From: Bacillota bacterium
GTDB taxonomy: Bacteria > Bacillota > Clostridia > Christensenellales > SZUA-584
Reading direction: 5' to 3'
NCBI GenBank assembly: GCA_023436525.1
Contig: JAEZIW010000172.1
Location: 1-21,043, forward strand
Length of the DNA: 21,043 nt
In this document: piece after piece, positions 5,881-13,372 of the stretch
Numbering within the stretch: the stretch's first letter is position 1
Layout of the letters: each line of letters opens with the position of its first letter
Notes under the pieces: model-generated
Database searches by the model: none
Seen by the model: only the letters and a program-made list of their open reading frames with translations
Told to the model about the DNA's origin: nothing
Position numbers and translations under genes: made by a program

Positions 5881-7197
5881 ATGAAAGAATATTTCTCCGG
5901 CGTCCCCAAGATTCAATACAAAGGAAAAGATGGTGACGCGCTGTCTTTCAAATTCTACAACCCCGACGAAAAAATCGGCGGCAAAACGATGAAAGAGCAT
6001 TTGAAGTTTGCCATGTCGTACTGGCATACGCTTTGCGGAAACGGCGCGGACGTTTTCGGAATGTCGGGCACGATGGACAAAACATTCGGCGGACTTACCG
6101 AGCGGGAAATTTTTGAGCATAAAGCTTATGCGGGCTTCGAACTGATGGAGAAGCTTGGCATTGATTATTTTTGTTTCCATGATCGTGACATAGCGCCCGA
6201 AGGAGCCACGTTGTCTGAAAGCAATGCGATACTTGATGATTTTATATCGCTGCTGGAAAAGCTGATGAACGATACCGGCAAGAAGCTGCTTTGGGGTACA
6301 GCCAATCTGTTCAGCAATAAACGGTTCCTGCATGGCGCAGCAACATCGTGCAACGCGGACGTGTTTGCGTTTGCGGCGGCACAGATTAAAAAAGCAATGG
6401 AGTGCACGAAGCGCCTGAACGGCGACGGCTATGTGTTCTGGGGCGGCCGCGAAGGTTATACCACACTGCTTAATACCAAGCTCGGGCTGGAGCAGGACAA
6501 TCTGGCGCGTATGCTGACAATGGCGCGTGATTATAAAAAGGTTATCGGCTTCGAGGGCGATTTTTACATTGAGCCCAAGCCGATGGAACCGACAGCGCAT
6601 CAGTACGATTACGATGTGGCGACCGTGCTGGCTTTCCTGCGTAAAAACGGCCTTGAGAAAGATTTCAAGATGAACGTGGAAGCCAACCACGCCACACTCG
6701 CAGGCCACAGCTTTGCGCATGAACTGCGCGTGGCGCGTGAAAACGGCGTATTCGGGTCGATCGATGCGAACCAGGGTGAGGTTTTCAATGGCTGGGATAC
6801 TGACAACTTCCCGACCAACGTGTATGATATGTCACTGGCCATGTACGAAGTCATCAAAGCCGGCGGCTTCACCAAAGGCGGCACCAACTTCGATTCCAAG
6901 CTGCGCCGTGAATCCATCGCACCCGAAGATTTGTTCCGCGGTTACATAGTGGGTATGGATACGATGGCGCTCGGCTTTAAGATTGCGCACAAGCTGATTG
7001 AAGACGGACGCATTGATAAGTTCGTGGAAGACCGTTACGCCAGCTACAAAACCGGCATCGGTGCGAAAATCGTCAGCGGTGATACGGATTTCGCTTCGCT
7101 CGAAAAATATGCGCTGGAAATGGGCGAGGTTAAGACAAATTCGAGCGGTTCGCAGGAATATCTCGAAGGGATCATCAATTCCGTGATATTCGGTTAA
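5881..7197 (+). CDS. xylA: Xylose isomerase
   Basis: This 438-aa protein is of the usual length for class II xylose isomerases, which convert D-xylose to D-xylulose in the cytoplasm using two divalent metals. Signature motifs are all present: FCFHDRDIAPEG (catalytic His100, Asp103), VFWGGREGYTTLLNT, GFEGDFYIEPKP (Glu231, Lys233), MNVEANHATLAGHSFAHEL (Glu267, His270), GSIDANQGE (Asp295), GWDTDNFPT (Asp306, Asp308) and GGTNFDSKLRRES (Asp338). GCGAGG at 5867-5872 is the ribosome binding site. The gene is alone between its leader hairpin and a strong terminator; no xylulokinase gene is in the window. The sugar transporter and the xylose-type sensory operon that follow fit a xylose-use locus. Confidence 0.98.
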   Translation: MKEYFSGVPKIQYKGKDGDALSFKFYNPDEKIGGKTMKEHLKFAMSYWHTLCGNGADVFGMSGTMDKTFGGLTEREIFEHKAYAGFELMEKLGIDYFCFHDRDIAPEGATLSESNAILDDFISLLEKLMNDTGKKLLWGTANLFSNKRFLHGAATSCNADVFAFAAAQIKKAMECTKRLNGDGYVFWGGREGYTTLLNTKLGLEQDNLARMLTMARDYKKVIGFEGDFYIEPKPMEPTAHQYDYDVATVLAFLRKNGLEKDFKMNVEANHATLAGHSFAHELRVARENGVFGSIDANQGEVFNGWDTDNFPTNVYDMSLAMYEVIKAGGFTKGGTNFDSKLRRESIAPEDLFRGYIVGMDTMALGFKIAHKLIEDGRIDKFVEDRYASYKTGIGAKIVSGDTDFASLEKYALEMGEVKTNSSGSQEYLEGIINSVIFG

Positions 7198-7223
7198 TAC
7201 AATTATAATGAAATAATTTGCAG

Positions 7224-7259
7224 AGCCGCATCGTTTTTAATCGCGATGCGGCTTTTTTA
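7224..7259 (+). terminator. Strong rho-independent terminator after xylA
   Basis: AGCCGCATCG (7224-7233) and CGATGCGGCT (7244-7253) form a perfect 10-bp stem with a 10-base loop, followed by a run of T (7253-7258). Confidence 0.93.
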
Positions 7260-7411
7260 TGGGCTTAGCCGCTTGAACATGAGCTGAAAGATACATCCGT
7301 TTGCTGACAAAGCTTATTCGTTAAAGCAACAAGTTCGCTCATTAGGTCCGCTGAATGAGGGCGACTGCGTAAGTGGACGCGTATCTGTTACAACAGACTC
7401 ATATCCGCTCG

Positions 7412-7435
7412 CGGGTGCCCAAAACCGGGTGCCCA
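7412..7435. promoter_or_regulatory. Tandem CGGGTGCCCA repeats, candidate regulator site
   Basis: Two identical 10-mers lie 14 bp apart (7412-7421 and 7426-7435), about 130-150 bp before the predicted chvE transcription start. Each contains a near-palindromic GGGTGCCC. Direct repeats are typical targets of AraC-type regulators such as the YesN-like protein encoded at 14903; the pairing is inference. Confidence 0.35.
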
Positions 7436-7446
7436 GTTTGTGGGAT

Positions 7447-7472
7447 GGATTTTTTTATCATTAAAAAAATCC
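7447..7472. repeat. Perfect 10-bp inverted repeat, possible terminator
   Basis: GGATTTTTTT (7447-7456) and AAAAAAATCC (7463-7472) surround a 6-base loop. The stem is mostly A-T. It could act as a weak bidirectional terminator or a protein site upstream of the chvE promoter. Confidence 0.4.
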
Positions 7473-7527
7473 AGACCAAAGGAAGTATGATAAACATATG
7501 TTAAAAAAAAGCATGACCATCACAAAT

Positions 7528-7556
7528 TTCACTATTCATGATTTTTCACATATAGA
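7528..7556 (+). promoter_or_regulatory. Candidate promoter of chvE-mmsA-mmsB
   Basis: TTCACT (7528-7533), a 17-bp spacer and TATAGA (7551-7556) predict a start near 7563. Both hexamers match consensus at four of six, which suits an activator-dependent promoter. TTTCAC is repeated at 7527-7532 and 7544-7549, one 17-bp step apart, over the promoter. Confidence 0.45.
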
Positions 7557-7596
7557 TTAACATGGCATCATTAAAAACATAAGGAGGAACCCCTAG

Positions 7597-8763
7597 ATGT
7601 CTAAAAAGATAGGCGGTCTGGTTTTGGCGCTGGTTCTGTTAGTTGCTGCTTTTGCGGCTTGTACGGCTCCGGCTGCTTCGTCTGCTCCCGCTGAAAGCGA
7701 ATCGGCTGCGGCTCCGTCTGCTCCCGCTGAAAGCGAATCGGCTGAGGTTTCGGAAGATTCCGGTGCTGGCAAAGTTGTTGGCGTAACAATGCCGACAAAG
7801 TCTCTCCAGAGATGGAATGAAGACGGTGCCAACGTGAAGGCTGCCCTCGAAGCCAAAGGCTACACTGTTGACCTTCAGTACGCTGATGAGACACAGGCAA
7901 TGCAGAACAGCCAGATTGAGAACCAGATCACCAAAGGTGTGGACGTTCTCGTTATCGCGTCCATCGATGGTGGCGCTCTGGGCGGCGTTCTTGAACAGGC
8001 TAAGGCTGCCGGAATTCCGGTTATCGCTTACGACAGACTGATCACCAACACCGAAGCGGTTGACTACTATGCAACATTTGACAACTACGGCGTTGGCAAA
8101 ATGCAGGGCGAATTCATCGAAAAGGCTCTCAAACTCGCTGATGGCGAAAAAGGACCCTTCACGATGGAATGCTTCGGCGGAGACCCGGGCGACAACAATG
8201 CGAAACTGTTCAACAGCGGCGCAATGGATGTTCTTCAGAAGTACATTGACAGCGGCGTGCTCGTCGTGAAGTCAAAACAGATTGAGTATCCGGGCGAGAT
8301 CGCTATCACGAACTGGAAAGCTCAGGGCGCTCAGGACAGAATGGACAACCTGCTGACAGCTTACTATGCGGACGAGAACATTGACGTAGTGCTCTCCCCG
8401 AACGACAGCTTGGCTCAGGGTATCGTTGCTTCTCTGAAGGGTGCTGGCTATGGCACAGCTGATAAGCCGTTCCCGATCATCACAGGTCAGGACTGCGACA
8501 AGATCAACGTGGGTCAGATCATCCGCGGTGAGCAGTCGATGTCCATCTTCAAGGATACCCGTGTTCTTGCGGACCAGGTTATCGCAATGACCGATGCCAT
8601 CCTTGCCGGAAAAGAAGTTCCTGTGAACGCTGAATACGACAATGGCAAGATCAAAGTGCCGTCCTTCAACTGCGAAATCAAATTCGCTGACAAGGACAAC
8701 TGGAAAGCACTTCTTGTTGACACCGAATACTACAAACTGTCTGATATTCCGGATGCAGAGTAA
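7597..8763 (+). CDS. chvE: Multiple-monosaccharide ABC transporter, sugar-binding lipoprotein ChvE
   Basis: This 388-aa protein starts with a lipoprotein signal (MSKKIGGLVLALVLLVAAFAAC, cleavage before Cys22). An Ala/Ser/Glu-rich linker with a duplicated SAPAESESA follows, and then a type-1 periplasmic sugar-binding fold. Recognisable are VVGVTMPTKSLQRWNEDG, QIENQITKGVDVLVIASIDG, GIPVIAYDRLITN, FDNYGVGKMQGEFI, FGGDPGDNNAKLF, SPNDSLAQGI and ITGQDCDKIN. This matches the ChvE branch, which binds xylose, glucose, arabinose and related sugars outside the membrane. AAGGAGG at 7581-7587 precedes the ATG by 9 bases. It heads a three-gene operon with mmsA and mmsB. A stable hairpin after its stop probably raises its mRNA level over the downstream genes. 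Confidence 0.95.
   Translation: MSKKIGGLVLALVLLVAAFAACTAPAASSAPAESESAAAPSAPAESESAEVSEDSGAGKVVGVTMPTKSLQRWNEDGANVKAALEAKGYTVDLQYADETQAMQNSQIENQITKGVDVLVIASIDGGALGGVLEQAKAAGIPVIAYDRLITNTEAVDYYATFDNYGVGKMQGEFIEKALKLADGEKGPFTMECFGGDPGDNNAKLFNSGAMDVLQKYIDSGVLVVKSKQIEYPGEIAITNWKAQGAQDRMDNLLTAYYADENIDVVLSPNDSLAQGIVASLKGAGYGTADKPFPIITGQDCDKINVGQIIRGEQSMSIFKDTRVLADQVIAMTDAILAGKEVPVNAEYDNGKIKVPSFNCEIKFADKDNWKALLVDTEYYKLSDIPDAE
7679..7744 (+). repeat. Perfect 30-bp tandem repeat in the ChvE linker
   Basis: Bases 7679-7708 recur exactly at 7715-7744, with a period of 36 bp (12 codons). They encode the repeated SAPAESESA of the linker just after the lipid anchor. In-frame slippage would change linker length without breaking the gene. 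Confidence 0.9.
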
Positions 8764-8778
8764 ACTGCAATGAGGGTA

Positions 8779-8811
8779 AATGGCGGCAGCGTTGCTGCCG
8801 CCATTTTCTTA
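8779..8811 (+). terminator. 12-bp hairpin between chvE and mmsA
   Basis: AATGGCGGCAGC (8779-8790) and GCTGCCGCCATT (8794-8805) form a perfect 12-bp stem with a 3-base loop, followed by TTCTT. With the short, interrupted T-run it is probably a partial terminator and 3' stabilising structure, giving more binding protein than ATPase and permease. Confidence 0.8.
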
Positions 8812-8884
8812 AATTGAGAATGAATAGGCTTATTTTGAGCCGTTAAGCGGATACGTTTAAGTTTTTTAAACAAGGAGTGGTCGC

Positions 8885-10438
8885 ATGTCGGAATACATAC
8901 TGGAAATGGACAATATCACAAAGGAGTTTCCCGGTGTCATCGCTCTTAAGGATGTAACATTTAATGTTAAAAAAGGCGAGATACATGCGCTGGTTGGTGA
9001 GAACGGAGCGGGTAAATCCACACTCATGAATGTTTTGAGCGGGATATACCCTTTTGGTACTTACACGGGGAACATTATATTCAAGGGAACAGAGTGCAAG
9101 TTTAAAAATATACGCGACAGTGAAGGGGTGGGTATTGCCATCATTCATCAGGAGCTCGCGTTGAGTCCGTATATGACCATAGCGGAAAACATATTCTTAG
9201 GGAACGAAAGAGCCAACAAAGGCATCATCAATTGGGATGAGACCAACAACAAGGCAACCGAACTGATGGAGAAGGTTGGGCTCAAGGAGAAACGCAGTAC
9301 ATTAATCAAGGATATCGGCGTCGGCAAGCAGCAGCTGGTTGAAATTGCTAAGGCGTTGTCTAAAAACTGTGAGCTGTTAATATTAGATGAGCCAACGGCA
9401 GCGCTCAACGATGACGACTCAAATCATCTGCTCGAGCTGTTAAAGCAGCTTAACAAAGAGCAGGGACTGACGTGTATCATGATTTCGCATAAACTCCATG
9501 AGGTAATCAAGATCGCAGACAACATAACGGTTCTGCGGGATGGCAAAACCATTGAAACGATGCCAAACGATAAGGATGTTAACGAAGGCCGGATTATCAA
9601 GGGAATGGTTGGCCGGGAAATGATGGACCGCTTCCCGAGACATCAGGCAAAAATCGGTGAAATAGGTTTTGAGATTCAGGATTGGGTGGTGCATGATCCG
9701 CTTGATGAAGAGAGGGTTGTCATTGACCATGTGAACCTGAATGTACGTAAGGGCGAGATTGTCGGGCTTGCCGGGCTGATGGGTGCGGGCAGAACAGAGC
9801 TGGCCATGAGCGTTTTTGGCAGAGCATACGGCAAAAAGATATCCGGCAAGCTGATAAAGAACGGCGAAGAAATTGAAATGCACACTGTCGGCAAGGCAAT
9901 TGAAAAGGGTATTGCTTATGTGACTGAGGACAGAAAAACAGCCGGGCTTGTCATGATTCAGGATATTAAGAGCAACATTGTTCTCGCTAATCTCAAAGCG
10001 ATAAGCAAAGGTTCGGTTGTCAACGGTGATGAGGAATTGCTTGTCGGTAAAGAATACCGCGAGAAACTCAGTATTAAATCCTCAAATGTGTTTCAAAAGG
10101 CAGGCAACCTGTCCGGCGGCAATCAGCAAAAGGTGGTACTCAGCAAATGGATATTTGCCGATCCCGATGTGCTGATACTGGACGAACCGACACGCGGTAT
10201 CGACGTCGGCGCCAAATATGAGATATACAAGATCATTCTTCAACTGGCGGAAAGCGGCAAGTGCGTGATCATGATCTCATCCGAACTGCCTGAAATATTG
10301 GGAATTACAGATCGGCTATACATTATGAACGAAGGGCGTATCGTCGGTGAAATGCAGACCAGCGAAGCAACGCAGGTGGGCATTATGTCAACTATCATTC
10401 AAAGTTCTGCCGAAGGCTACAGGGGGAATAAAAAATGA
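8885..10438 (+). CDS. mmsA: Multiple-monosaccharide ABC transporter, ATP-binding protein MmsA
   Basis: This 517-aa protein has two fused ABC ATPase domains, as usual for the CUT2/ribose-type sugar importers. Domain 1 has Walker A GENGAGKST (about residue 38), IHQELALSPYMTIAENIFLG, an atypical signature GVGKQQLVEIAKAL and Walker B LLILDEPTAAL. Domain 2 has a degenerate Walker A GLMGAGRTELA (Lys replaced), signature LSGGNQQKVVLSKW and Walker B VLILDEPTRGIDVG. The one-good-one-degenerate pattern is normal for the family. It powers import of the sugar delivered by ChvE through MmsB on the inner face of the membrane. AAGGAG at 8872-8877 precedes the ATG. The stop overlaps the permease start by 4 bp. 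Confidence 0.96.
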   Translation: MSEYILEMDNITKEFPGVIALKDVTFNVKKGEIHALVGENGAGKSTLMNVLSGIYPFGTYTGNIIFKGTECKFKNIRDSEGVGIAIIHQELALSPYMTIAENIFLGNERANKGIINWDETNNKATELMEKVGLKEKRSTLIKDIGVGKQQLVEIAKALSKNCELLILDEPTAALNDDDSNHLLELLKQLNKEQGLTCIMISHKLHEVIKIADNITVLRDGKTIETMPNDKDVNEGRIIKGMVGREMMDRFPRHQAKIGEIGFEIQDWVVHDPLDEERVVIDHVNLNVRKGEIVGLAGLMGAGRTELAMSVFGRAYGKKISGKLIKNGEEIEMHTVGKAIEKGIAYVTEDRKTAGLVMIQDIKSNIVLANLKAISKGSVVNGDEELLVGKEYREKLSIKSSNVFQKAGNLSGGNQQKVVLSKWIFADPDVLILDEPTRGIDVGAKYEIYKIILQLAESGKCVIMISSELPEILGITDRLYIMNEGRIVGEMQTSEATQVGIMSTIIQSSAEGYRGNKK

Positions 10439-11652
10439 ACAAACTGAAAGATATGATCAGCCGCAATACGCGGCAATACGGGATGCTGTTCGCCTTGCTT
10501 GTCATCATGATCTTTTTCGGGTTTATGACGGGCGGCAGCTTAATATGGCCGCGAAACGTATCAATGCTCGTGCGTCAAAACAGCTACGTTTTGATACTGG
10601 CCACAGGCATGATGCTCTGCATTCTCACGGGCGGCAACATCGACTTATCTGTCGGTGCGATTGTGGCTCTGGTCAGCGCGATGTCGGGGCTTATGGGCAC
10701 GACACTTGGCTTGCCCGCATGGCTGGCGATTATCATCGCTTTAATAACCGGTCTGTTGGCCGGCATGTGGCAGGGCTTTTGGATCGCGTTTGTCAAGGTT
10801 CCGCCGTTTATCACTACACTTAGCGGTATGTTGGTTTTCCGCGGACTTAATAACATTATTCTTGACGGGCAGACATTAGGTCTTCCAGATCTCTTCAAGG
10901 TGATTGGGGGCGGCTCGGTTCCGGATGTCATGCCTAACAGTGTGCCTGATTTCTTGGGCATCAGCAATTTGCTTCAGCTGGAAAACAAGATAAAGTTCCT
11001 GAATGTCACGACGCTGATTGTCGGACTTGTGCTTTCAGTCATTTACGTCCTTTATTTGTTCTGGAACAGAAGAAGCAAACTGGCGCGCGGTTATGAAGCG
11101 GCTTCGTTCAAGTCGGTTGTTGTGAAGGCTGTTGCGTTCTTCCTCGTTATCAACATCTTCTCTTACTGGCTCGCTATGGACGAAGGTATCCCGATCCTGC
11201 TGATCGTGGTCGCTCTTGTTTTCGCGGTTTACACTTTCATTGCAACCAAGACGATACCCGGGCGCCATCTTTACGCCATGGGCGGCAATATAAAGGCAGC
11301 CGAGCTTTCAGGCATCAACACAAAAAAGATGATGTTCCTCGTGTATTCGAACATGGGGCTGCTCTCGGCGATCGCCGCTATTATTGTTGCAGGCCGGTTA
11401 AACGCTTCTTCGCCAAATGTCGGCACAAACTATGAGCTTGACGCCATCGGTGCGTGTTTCATCGGCGGTGCTTCAGCATACGGCGGTATCGGCACCATTT
11501 GGGGCGCCATGGTTGGCGGCTTCATCATGGGTGTTATGAACAACGGTATGTCAATACTCGGCGTTGACGTGTTTATTCAGTTGGTTGCCAAAGGGCTCGT
11601 TGTGCTGCTCGCGGTTGCTTTTGACACATACACGAAGTCAAAGTCAAGGTAA
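10435..11652 (+). CDS. mmsB: Multiple-monosaccharide ABC transporter, permease MmsB
   Basis: This 405-aa protein is very hydrophobic, with about ten membrane segments. It belongs to the branched-chain amino acid/ribose-type permease family: LATGMMLCILTGGNIDLSVGAIVAL, VPPFITTLSGMLVFRGL, GRHLYAMGGNIKAAELSGI and ELDAIGACFIGGASAYGGIGTIWGAMVGG (quoted in parts) are the conserved regions. The length of about 400 aa and a long middle insert (roughly residues 150-265) are typical of MmsB/GguB rather than of RbsC (about 320 aa). The ATG overlaps the mmsA stop (ATGA), so translation should be coupled. A two-tier hairpin follows about 50 bases after the stop. Confidence 0.96.
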   Translation: MNKLKDMISRNTRQYGMLFALLVIMIFFGFMTGGSLIWPRNVSMLVRQNSYVLILATGMMLCILTGGNIDLSVGAIVALVSAMSGLMGTTLGLPAWLAIIIALITGLLAGMWQGFWIAFVKVPPFITTLSGMLVFRGLNNIILDGQTLGLPDLFKVIGGGSVPDVMPNSVPDFLGISNLLQLENKIKFLNVTTLIVGLVLSVIYVLYLFWNRRSKLARGYEAASFKSVVVKAVAFFLVINIFSYWLAMDEGIPILLIVVALVFAVYTFIATKTIPGRHLYAMGGNIKAAELSGINTKKMMFLVYSNMGLLSAIAAIIVAGRLNASSPNVGTNYELDAIGACFIGGASAYGGIGTIWGAMVGGFIMGVMNNGMSILGVDVFIQLVAKGLVVLLAVAFDTYTKSKSR

Positions 11653-11702
11653 TTTAAAAATCACGGTTCGTTATCAATTCTGACAGCGAAACATGTTTGC
11701 CA

Positions 11703-11752
11703 AGAAAGGCCTGAAGAACAGCTGCCATCAAAACTGTTCGGCAGGCCTTTCT
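11703..11752 (+). terminator. Two-tier hairpin after mmsB, likely terminator
   Basis: AGAAAGGCCTG (11703-11713) pairs perfectly with CAGGCCTTTCT (11742-11752). Inside it AACAG (11717-11721) pairs with CTGTT (11734-11738). No T-run follows the stem, though its 3' arm is T-rich, so it may be a terminator of modest strength or an mRNA 3'-end stabiliser. Confidence 0.6.
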
Positions 11753-11774
11753 GATATAATCGGGCTCACCACTG

Positions 11775-11801
11775 TTGCCGGAATTGAGTTTGTGCTATAC
11801 T
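11775..11801 (+). promoter_or_regulatory. Candidate extended -10 promoter of the sensory operon
   Basis: TGCTATACT (11793-11801) is an extended -10 element. A TTGCCG -35-like hexamer lies 15 bp upstream (11775-11780). The predicted start is near 11808, about 37 bases before the first gene. Confidence 0.5.
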
Positions 11802-11844
11802 TTGAAATAATGCAGCAGTAAAATAAAAAGGCAGGTTTCGTCGA

Positions 11845-12396
11845 ATGAAGGTTAAGATGACTCATTCCAAGACCGGTGAAACGCAGTTGAATTATATCCG
11901 GATATACGACAAGCAGCTTTTCCGTTTTCGCATGTTGAAAAAAATCATTGAGGACGCAGGCAATCAAGCCGTATTGCTGATTGATACAAATCAAAGTTTA
12001 TATAAAGATTCCGGCCTCGGTGTATTGGATGGCCTGAGGCAGGCGGGAATAGAACCCGTTGTCATTAAAATTCCTGTAAACTCGAAATCTTTCTTCGGCG
12101 TTCAAGTTAACTTCTTAAGCAAAAGTCAAACAGAGTATTTAATTTGTCTGGAGCTTAAGGGCCAGCCGCTAACCGAAGAAATGTTTGGCCCTGTGTCTGT
12201 ATGCGACATTGCGGTGGGTATCAATCAGACAGAACCGATAACCAACCAATTCGGCATGGCCGGCACAGAACCGATGATGCTGCTGAAAACCAGCTTTAAG
12301 AACTATGTTTACGATTCTATACTGTGTCAATGTATGAACAGCAACTTTGATTTTGCACGATATCTAGGGGAAATCGCTGATGAAATGGGTTTATAA
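11845..12396 (+). CDS. Unrecognised 183-aa protein, first gene of the xylose-type sensory operon
   Basis: I do not recognise a family. The protein has no signal peptide or membrane segment and looks cytoplasmic and globular, with alternating strands and helices such as NQAVLLIDTNQSLY and TEYLICLELKG. An acidic C-terminal end (RYLGEIADEMGL) follows GTEPMMLLKTSFKNY. The ribosome binding site AAGGCAGG (about 11828-11835) is 9 bases before the ATG at 11845; an internal ATG at 11857 is a less likely start. The last 17 bases overlap the start of the anchored sugar-binding protein gene, which argues for a real, translated, co-expressed gene. From position it may modulate the sensor kinase or regulator, but nothing in the sequence proves this. 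Confidence 0.8.
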   Translation: MKVKMTHSKTGETQLNYIRIYDKQLFRFRMLKKIIEDAGNQAVLLIDTNQSLYKDSGLGVLDGLRQAGIEPVVIKIPVNSKSFFGVQVNFLSKSQTEYLICLELKGQPLTEEMFGPVSVCDIAVGINQTEPITNQFGMAGTEPMMLLKTSFKNYVYDSILCQCMNSNFDFARYLGEIADEMGL

Positions 12397-13372
12397 AACG
12401 GCTTTCGGGCTGCTGGTGGCTGTAACAATGGCCGCGGCAGCAGGGTCGTTGTATTTGTATTCACGAGTGAATAGTATCAATACAACCGAGAGATACGAAT
12501 TTAGAAATTATCCTGAGTATTATTTTTCGTTGATTTTCAACACTCAGGATGATATATACTGGAAAGAATTTAAGGAAGGTGCCACCGACGCTGCCAAGCT
12601 TTTTAATGTCGCCGTGGAATTCAACGAGGTTCCGGGCCCCGAGAGCAAGGCGAAAATCGTCGAATATATCAATATCGCCGTGCAATCGAAGATGGACGGC
12701 ATCATTGTTACTGGAGAGAGCACTGAAGAATATAACGAGGCCGTCAGACAAGCCGTTGAATCGAATATCAATGTGCTGGTGGGCAAGTACAATGCGCTGG
12801 AAAGTGACAGAGTGGCTGAGGTGGGAACCAACAGCTATGAATATGGCGCTGATGCCGCAAAACTGATTCTGGAGCTTGAAAAAGAAGAAGAGTCAATCGA
12901 TGTTGCAATTATACTTTCCGAGGATTTTGTTCAGGATGATGCAATGAACCCGTCACAGAACATGATCACCGGAATCAGTAAGAAACCAATCAATATTGTC
13001 AGTACATCTTACGGCAGAAGCGGACTGCTGGGAGCCGAAGACCGAATTCGAACCACGTTGACCGAGCATCCTGACATCGATGTGATTCTTTGCACGAATG
13101 CCAAGGATACCATATCTGCTGTTAACGTTATCAGAGAGCGTAACTTGGTTGGCAAGGTCGAAATTGTGGGAACAGGCATGACAGAACAGATCATTGACTA
13201 TATCAAAAAAGGCGTGATATTCGGCGTGATCGACAGGAATGGTTATGAAGCCGGTTATGAAAGCGTGAAGGCACTGTATCAAAGCATGGGCGGAACGTTT
13301 TCCAACAAGTTTATGGACATCAACACCAACACCTATACCGCCGAGAATATCTCGAATTATGTGAAGCCATGA
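12380..13372 (+). CDS. Membrane-anchored periplasmic-type sugar-binding protein (XylFII-like sensor subunit)
   Basis: This 330-aa protein has one N-terminal hydrophobic segment (residues about 7-28, VYKTAFGLLVAVTMAAAAG) with no lipobox, so it is probably a membrane anchor. A type-1 sugar-binding fold follows at about 46-325: YYFSLIFNTQDDIYWKEFKEGA, IAVQSKMDGIIVTGES, VGTNSYEYGADAAKLIL, DVILCTNAKDTISAVNVI and VEIVGTGMTEQIIDYIKKGVIFGVID. In Clostridium beijerinckii a xylose-binding protein of this kind (XylFII) docks on the LytS kinase and passes the xylose signal to a LytR/YesN-type regulator. The same gene order here (binding protein, kinase, regulator) supports that role. The binding pocket has diverged from XylF, so the ligand is uncertain. 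It overlaps the previous gene by 17 bp and the kinase gene by 4 bp. Confidence 0.85.
   Translation: MKWVYKTAFGLLVAVTMAAAAGSLYLYSRVNSINTTERYEFRNYPEYYFSLIFNTQDDIYWKEFKEGATDAAKLFNVAVEFNEVPGPESKAKIVEYINIAVQSKMDGIIVTGESTEEYNEAVRQAVESNINVLVGKYNALESDRVAEVGTNSYEYGADAAKLILELEKEEESIDVAIILSEDFVQDDAMNPSQNMITGISKKPINIVSTSYGRSGLLGAEDRIRTTLTEHPDIDVILCTNAKDTISAVNVIRERNLVGKVEIVGTGMTEQIIDYIKKGVIFGVIDRNGYEAGYESVKALYQSMGGTFSNKFMDINTNTYTAENISNYVKP

Larger units (their letters stand above)
7260..7527. other. Long leader region upstream of chvE: several repeats, no gene seen
   Basis: No credible coding frame with a ribosome binding site is visible between the xylA terminator and the chvE promoter. The region holds an inverted repeat CTCATT/AATGAG (7338-7343 with 7354-7359) and a tandem 10-mer CGGGTGCCCA (7412-7421 and 7426-7435). 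It also holds a 10-bp inverted repeat GGATTTTTTT/AAAAAAATCC around ATCATT (7447-7472) and a palindrome AACATATGTT (7493-7502). It is the likely control region of the transporter operon. Confidence 0.6.

Noticed and set aside
5878..6720. Long open frame (about 280 codons) on the minus strand across xylA
   Set aside because: It lies opposite a certain xylose isomerase gene, is Cys/His/Arg-rich with no family features and has no ribosome binding site. It is a shadow of the xylA codon pattern.
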